Positions 58,836-64,000 of a DNA stretch of 64,000 bases are shown one piece after another (the stretch's first letter is position 1; each line of letters begins with the position of its first letter). The notes under the pieces are model-generated. The model worked only from the letters and a program-made list of their open reading frames with translations, had not been told where the DNA came from and made no database searches. This DNA is from Diphasiastrum complanatum (lineage: Eukaryota; Streptophyta; Lycopodiopsida; Lycopodiales; Lycopodiaceae), in assembly GCA_029204225.1 (NCBI GenBank), contig CM055102.1, positions 42,061,229 to 42,125,228 on the forward strand, read 5' to 3'. The translations under genes and the position numbers were made by a program.

Positions 58836-59926
58836 TTTCCTCTCAACAAATGATGGATAAGGAGATATCAGAAGATTAGGATCCTAAAACACTTCCATCT
58901 TGAACCTGGCTGGTTTCCAAGCATAGAAAGGAAGATTGAAACATATGCAACACTTTGCACACACTAAGAATGGATTACAAACTCAAACCAACCTGAACAC
59001 ACTCCTGTTTAAGCTCTCAAACTTTCCAGCAAGTGACCAAATCAAGTTATGGTGTGAAGAGTTACTTGCATTCTTAGAAAATACACAAGACTAGGCTGCC
59101 AAGAATACCTAGAATTGAACAAACTTGATCAACATATGATCAACACACTAAGATATTGATTCAACCTATAAAACCACATGTAAACCACACTTCTAAAAGT
59201 TTATAAACTCCAAAAAATGATAAATACAAGCTTTAGAGGTGAATGAAAGAGCACAACTTAGTGAATCACAAGACTAGCTTCACTAGCTTGTCAAATTCTG
59301 GTGTTTAGATGTAGATCTAAGGTCACTTCACATGAGAATGTTCCTCAACCTGTTAAGAACCTGAAAACATATTTTCATAATGATTAAAACCTTCCAGCAA
59401 ATTCTTCAATCAAATTACATAAGGAGAGTTACTTACATGCTCAACAAAGTACACCAAAATTTATGCAAAAGACTGTTGACAATCTATTCACCCAAAAGGG
59501 GATCTTTCATCCAAGTGGGAGCTTTGCTCAACCTTTTGGAGAAATACAAAATCACTCAAAGAGTATTTGTCATCCACTTAAGGAGAAGGTTCATCCACTT
59601 AATGAGAGTGTTCTCCACAAAGGAGAGTGTTCATCCACAAAGGTGGAGATTGTCAACAATACATTGAACAGAACATTGTTAGTATTGAATATGCACAAGC
59701 CTCACAATCAACAAATGATTAGGTGTTATGATCTGATCCAAAATAGCTTCTTCTCAGCCTCTGATCTTCAATAGACCTAAAATATGCTTTTCATCCGCAA
59801 GTTTAGCTCACAAAACAAAGGTTAGTAAGATTTGATCAACAGTGCAATGCATAATCATGCTAGAACTTGATCAAACATCCAAATATCACCATAAATGGAA
59901 ACCTTACTAAAAGTAATAGCCAACTA
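58836..59926 (-). other. D2 untranslated leader (about 1.1 kb)
   Basis: Between PBS and gag; longer than in most copia elements, whose leaders are often a few hundred bases. There is no long ORF. The segment 59565-59645 has GGAGA(A/G)(G/T)GTTCATCCAC and CAC(A/T)AAGG words repeated three to four times (about 59580-59650). Confidence 0.6.
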
Positions 59927-59938
59927 GCTCTGATACCA
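59927..59938 (-). promoter_or_regulatory. D2 primer binding site
   Basis: Minus strand TGGTATCAGAGC, directly at the 5' LTR end. Confidence 0.92.
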
Positions 59939-60593
59939 TGTGAAAAAAGTGGATCTTGAATGGATCCAAACTCCCAAAATACTTGGCTAAGATCTTTGCA
60001 CAACAAGCTACAAAAGCTAGAAATGGAAAAGCATCCTAATGCTACCTTTGATAAACATGAACTTGACAAAGCATTCAAGAGACAAAAGAAACTAATAAAA
60101 GGTACTGATGGCAGCCAAAAACAACAGCATACCAGCCCTACAATAACAGCCTACCAGTTTTGGAAACCTCTTAAGATCATACACAAAAGCTTGAAGACAA
60201 TACACAAAGCAATGCTCTCAATGGAGGAAGAAACTGTGACAATGATCTATTGATCTCTCTCAACAATACAATAAGTTTTTCCAACCTGTTATCCACGAAT
60301 TTCAGCCTAATATAGGTGAGAGAGATGACTCTCTCTCCTCTCTCTAGAACTTAGGCCCAATTTTAGGGCACCAGTAGCCTGAAATAGCCAATTTTGGCCT
60401 ATATGTCCAAATAACATGATTTTTGTGTCATTTCGAAGGTCCTAAAGTTTGGGACTTCTTCAATTTGAAATATATACTAGAATAAAAGTATCTAGGCCTC
60501 TTCCACACGTGTGAAAGGTTAGATCCAAAATTATGTACAAAAATTGCCAATTTAGACCTCAAACTAGCTAGGAAATGTTGACAATTTTTACAT
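59939..60593 (-). repeat. D2 5' LTR (655 bp)
   Basis: Partner of 54247-54885. It contains the palindrome CACACGTGTG at 60504, changed to ACATGTGT in the 3' LTR. Confidence 0.93.
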
Positions 60594-60598
60594 AATCA
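60594..60598. repeat. Target site duplication of D2, right
   Basis: TAATC, compared with GAATC at the left end. Confidence 0.75.
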
Positions 60599-60975
60599 AT
60601 GCACAGAGCATCTACTTTTGATTATCTCTGATAAGCTTCTCTTCTTCATACTCTCTCGCTCACAAACTTATTAATGAATATGCAAATGGTATTCAATATG
60701 TACATAATGTTACAGGTGTGCAAATGAAGAAAATACAGGGTGGATGTGCTATCTGTAGGAGATCGTGGGTGGCTGCAGTTGTCATCCAGTCTGTTAGTGC
60801 AGTTGCATGAGCGTGAAGAGGGTGTGACGTCAGCCTTTGTTTTTTCGTCTTTTTTCATCGCCTATGAGAATTTGCATGTGAATATGCAGACTGTGCGACA
60901 ATGCGAGTAAATATGCAACATGAATGGAGGCAGATTAAAATGGGATTTAGGTGACTAGAGGAAATAAATTCAACA
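60599..60975 (-). repeat. Copia D 5' LTR, outer part
   Basis: Resumes at AATGCACAGAGCATC, the word that follows the insertion site in the uninterrupted LTR, and ends AATTCAACA. Confidence 0.92.
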
Positions 60976-60980
60976 ATATG
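60976..60980. repeat. Target site duplication of copia D, right
   Basis: ATATG, identical to 49039-49043. Confidence 0.9.
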
Positions 60981-61477
60981 AATGGGCCTTGATGGCTCCA
61001 AATTGTTACCGAAGGTTTCTCTTGGAGTCCTCGGGTCTTGAGCTTGCTCCTCCACTTGACTTGACTCCAAACCATCAAAGATTTGGATGAGGTGTTAATC
61101 CATACGTTTTCAAGTCTTCCACTCATGAAAGACCATATTTCCACCATTGACAACTTCTTTGGTGGAATACATGTAGATTCTACAATCACTACTTCAAGAG
61201 GAACAAACTACCATTACTCCTATCATTGATGTAGGATTTTATTTGGTCTTTACATTGGAATGATCATGCACAAAGCATGCGGATAGAATGATTTCCAAAA
61301 AAAATGATGTTTCATCATTTATGACTCTACTCAAACTATTACAAAAATAGTTATCCAATGAAATTGCTTCATCAACAACAAATGTAGATTGGAAAGCATT
61401 CAACTTCATGAGTCTTGTCATATAAAGTACTAAACATCATCAATCTTAAACATAAGAAGCAAGCCATTGTAGGGTGT
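60981..61477 (-). other. Unassigned sequence between D and C
   Basis: Minus-strand frames (for example RLMKLNAFQSTFVVDEAISL and SQVEEQAQDPRTPRETFG) look like fragments of a copia linker or an unknown gene. Joined across the ATATG target it continues into 49038 downwards, but no family is recognised. Confidence 0.3.
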
Positions 61478-62242
61478 ATAGGATAGTCAGTGAGCAGCCC
61501 TCTGCCTGTCAAGAAGGGTTAGAACACAAGATAGGTTTCTAACTATACTTAGCTGCTAGTTTAGATGCTTACTAACTCTACTTTAACACTACCCAACCTT
61601 AACTCTACTTCCACTAACTCTAAACTCATACATTCATCATGATTGAGGGAGAAGGGAGAAAGAGAGATAGAGATAGAGAAAGAGAGTAGAGATGGAGGGT
61701 AGATCAAATGCTCAATGTCATGCTTATGGAAAAAACCATAACTAGCAAAAAGCAAGAACAATGGAAACTGGAACAATAAGCAAATCACACAAAAAACATA
61801 AGCAAGATTGATTAGCAAATGAGGATGCTTGAGCTCACAAAATAGTAGAGTCTCCTCCTCTCTATTAAACATGGAAAATAGTTACAAATAGTGCCTTTTT
61901 ATCTTTGGGGTGGCCCTCCCCCCTTGCTTCCTATTGGCTACTTGCAAGAAGGTGGGATTGAAATCCACACCCTTTACAAGAAGCACAAACAAATCTATGG
62001 TGTAGGAAGAAACACACCTCACCTACCACCATTTGACTTTGACTAGTTTACAAAACTTAGAAACTTAAGCTAGGCTTAAACTTGGGCCATTTGACATTAT
62101 TTTTAATGGCCCAAAGTCAAGTTTATGTCCAAAATTATTTATTTACAAGTGCTCATTGGGCCATAGGCTACGCACGCAGGATGCCCCAACCCTCGCAACT
62201 ATTTCCAACTAATTTATTTATTTACACTGTAATTCCTCAACA
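61478..62242 (-). repeat. Element C 3' LTR (765 bp)
   Basis: On the minus strand it starts TGTTGAGGAATTACAG at 62242 and ends CACCCTACA at 61478. TATA-like AAAGATAAAAAGGCAC near 61905. It shares the CTAACCC...GACAGGC, GCGAGGGT...GGCATCCTGCG and CCCAATGAGCAC blocks with A and B. Confidence 0.85.
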
Positions 62243-63062
62243 TGACCTCCAACCTAAAGTAGTGTCGGTCCCTCTACACTGTGGAACTTAGTAGAGCCCC
62301 CATTTAGCATGTCGTTGTTGAATCAAGTAGCCGGTCACTTCTTCCATGAACTCCAGGCATTTGATAGTTGTTGGATCCTTGAGGGAAAGAAGGACTTGTG
62401 GATGCCAGGTAGCCAAACTTGGTTGACCCACATTTGAAAATGGTTGGCCTAGGAAGGCCACTCGATAATATACACGAGCCACTGGCAGTTGATCTTCCAC
62501 TTTTGTGATGCCAGGGCTACGTCTGGATTGAAAAAGATGCTGCATCTCACTTTGTTAATATGCCCATCAAATATGCAAGGTTGCATTCGAATACTATTGC
62601 TACACTGACCGTAGGATCGGGGCACTTGAGATAAATGTTGGAAAAATGGACGAGAGCCCTCTTGGCATCTAAATCTGTGCCCCATCCATGCTCCATATAA
62701 ATTCTTGGCCAGTTCCTTGTTGAGAGAGTAATTTTGTCCAAGGGTGTACCACACTCCGCCCATTTGGATCTTCATGGGTATGGAACGAAGTGGGGATTGA
62801 CCTGCAGCAGACTGGCCACTGATGGCTCTAGATTTTGCTCAAAGTGCTTTTGCTGCCAATCTGCCCTTATGTGTACATGGTCATAATTAATGGTTGTAGG
62901 CCTAAACACATGGTGGTAGAGTTGGTATGGGTCTATCAGTGAGTCATTAGGGAACTGGATGACGTGGCCCAGATAGGCTGCAGAGGCGTCTAGTGAGGTG
63001 TCACAGTGCACTACTAGTGGTGCATGGGCCTTGGAGGGTATAAGTATACCTGATGGGCTCTC
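62243..63062 (-). pseudogene. ORFx of element C, unknown protein
   Basis: Minus-strand words in order: VNPHFVPYP, KWAECGTPLDKI (about 62750), NWPRIYMEHGWGTDLDAKRA, VHFSNIYLKCPDPTV, LMGILTK, FNPDVALASQK, then KVEDQLPVARVYYRVAFLG (about 62490) and FMEEVTGYLIQQRHAKWG. Frame breaks occur near 62545. The same blocks in B are 50-70% identical by eye, so the protein was under selection when the elements diverged. No known domain assigned. Confidence 0.75.
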
Positions 63063-63258
63063 ACCAGTGTATGCTTGATTTGTGATGAGTAGCTACATGT
63101 TGCTGGTGTGACTCCTCTTTCCATGACTCTGATTGATCCATAGCTTGGGGGCTAGATCCGTATGATCTAGGTTTGGTTGGGTTGGTGTATCCTCCACCGG
63201 TTCCCATGTGTGGTTGCTTTGTATAGTATGCTTAGACTAGAATCCTATTGTGAAGACT

Positions 63259-63957
63259 TTATAGTGACCGTTGCAATGGGGATGGAAGAGATGATGGTAA
63301 CATAGGTGGTGGTGGAAGTAGTGGACGTGGAAGTAGAAACAAAATGGGGGGTGTGGTGCATTGTCGTGTGGTAGGAAGACGAGTGGGAAAAGAGACAACG
63401 CCACTCATACGTTTGCTGGCCGATGGGTTAGTGGTAGCAGTAGGGGTGATGGTGGTTGAAACAGAGAGGGGTAGCATGCTGGTGGATGCAATGTCAATAG
63501 ACAAACAGTGAGCACATTGGAAGTGAGGAACTTTGCTTTCAAGGAGGGTGGCGGTGAGGTTGGATACAAGAGGTCCTGCAACAATCCATTGCAGTGCATT
63601 GAATTTGAGGGCCTTGTTGAGCTCAAAGATAACAAAGGAATGCTAGTCATATGGCACCACCGTGGGATTGAAAAACTCCAGGTAGGATTCCACTATTTGG
63701 CCAGGAAGGATGGTTCAATTGCATTCCTTATGCAAACTGGAAATGATGAAAAAATTGTTCGACAATTGAGCAGCAGCTTGGATGGTGGGGTTATGTATGG
63801 CCTCAATTAGATAGTCATTATTAGTTTTTAGAACGATGTCAGGTGAAGAAAGCATTAGGTGTGGTTTGATGAGCTTGGGAGCATGATAGTTGTTAGACTT
63901 GGTTCTATTACCAGAAATAATTCCAATGGTAGCCAAGGAGTGAGCATTGACATGCAC
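63259..63957 (-). pseudogene. ORF1 and Ser/Pro-rich tract of element C
   Basis: 63715-63957 encodes MHVNAHSLATIGIISGN through NNDYLIEAIHNPTIQAAAQL, matching element B at about 29760-29950. In shifted frames, 63405-63650 and 63259-63504 carry SNVLTVCLLTLHPP, SASKRMSGVVSFPTRLP and a Pro/Leu/Ser-rich end. This uninterrupted copy confirms that the copia fragment in B splits ORF1. Confidence 0.7.
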
Positions 63958-64000
63958 TTGGTGTCTCGTACCTTGGTACTCAACAAAGAATTGGTCCTTT

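Larger units (their letters stand above)
54247..60593 (-). mobile_element. Complete Ty1/copia element D2, nested in D
   Basis: 6347 bp. LTRs of 639 bp (3') and 655 bp (5'), TG...CA ends, initiator-Met PBS, PPT, near-perfect 5-bp target duplication, and gag, protease, integrase, RT and RNase H in copia order. LTRs differ at several percent of positions by eye. Best preserved element in the window: the RT/RNase H frame is fully open, while integrase and gag carry a few lesions. Confidence 0.95.
49044..60975 (-). mobile_element. Complete Ty1/copia element D (interrupted by D2)
   Basis: Minus strand. LTR TGTTG...CAACA at both ends, perfect ATATG 5-bp duplication, initiator-Met PBS, gag, protease, integrase, RT, RNase H, PPT. 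Without D2 (54247-60593) and its duplicated target the element is about 5.6 kb. The 5' LTR is split by D2. Coding frames contain several stops. A rearranged fragment of the same family is in element B. Confidence 0.93.
61478..64000 (-). mobile_element. LTR element C (A/B family), partial
   Basis: LTR at 61478-62242, then on the minus strand upstream ORFx, a Ser/Pro-rich tract and ORF1, in the same order as in element B. It runs off the window at 64000, so gag and pol status are unknown. Confidence 0.8.

Overview
The window is nuclear DNA of a land plant and consists almost entirely of retroelements in different stages of decay. I recognise no intact host gene. The plant assignment rests on several Ty1/copia elements primed by initiator-Met tRNA, Ty3/gypsy elements with the plant-type 'VDGGSS' protease and an Asp-tRNA-like primer site, and LTR lengths and nesting typical of large plant genomes. 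A reverse transcriptase of the N-terminal-endonuclease Penelope-like (Chlamys/Naiad) type would fit a lycophyte, fern or other non-flowering plant, but that is only an inference.

Layout. 0-5.4 kb: (CT)n arrays, a run of strong hairpins and unassigned AT-rich DNA. 5.4-11.0 kb: degenerate plus-strand copia element (copia-1) with both LTRs, the 3' one cut by a minus-strand LTR with a gypsy integrase tail. 12-17.7 kb: a broken unknown minus-strand gene, an ACCAT-rich satellite, a region of repeated GACCCCATCTG/CAGATGGGGTC hairpins, and a copia RNase H plus LTR relic. 17.7-25.0 kb: minus-strand LTR element A with gag and protease but no recognisable reverse transcriptase, a second unknown ORF (ORFx) and an 89-bp remnant of its 3' LTR. 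25.0-28.0 kb: minus-strand copia relic E. 28.0-34.2 kb: element B, with a gypsy integrase tail, then ORF1 and ORFx, then an LTR of the same family as A; it is split by a rearranged copia fragment. 34.2-38.1 kb: minus-strand copia F. 38.1-39.9 kb: copia LTR, RNase H and a third ORFx/LTR tail (G). 40-47.3 kb: (CT)n arrays flanking a long Penelope-like reverse transcriptase frame, with direct repeats that look like pseudo-LTRs, a periodic palindromic minisatellite and a copia gag/LTR remnant. 49.04-60.98 kb: complete minus-strand copia D with a perfect 5-bp target duplication, carrying a younger complete copia D2 (54.25-60.59 kb) nested inside its 5' LTR. 61.5-64 kb: another family member of A/B (element C), LTR plus ORFx plus ORF1, running off the window.

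Four observations go beyond routine transposon annotation. (1) The Penelope-like RT frame has no indels over 610 codons but eight internal stops, and sits between (CT)n microsatellites and direct repeats. (2) An unclassified ORF (ORFx, with ORF1) is shared by at least four LTR elements, and in B it lies after integrase, in the env position. (3) A roughly 67-bp periodic array of a short palindrome is present. (4) Two independent arrays of strong hairpins occur. Most internal stops in the decayed frames are one C-to-T change from CAA, CAG or CGA, as expected for silenced, methylated elements.
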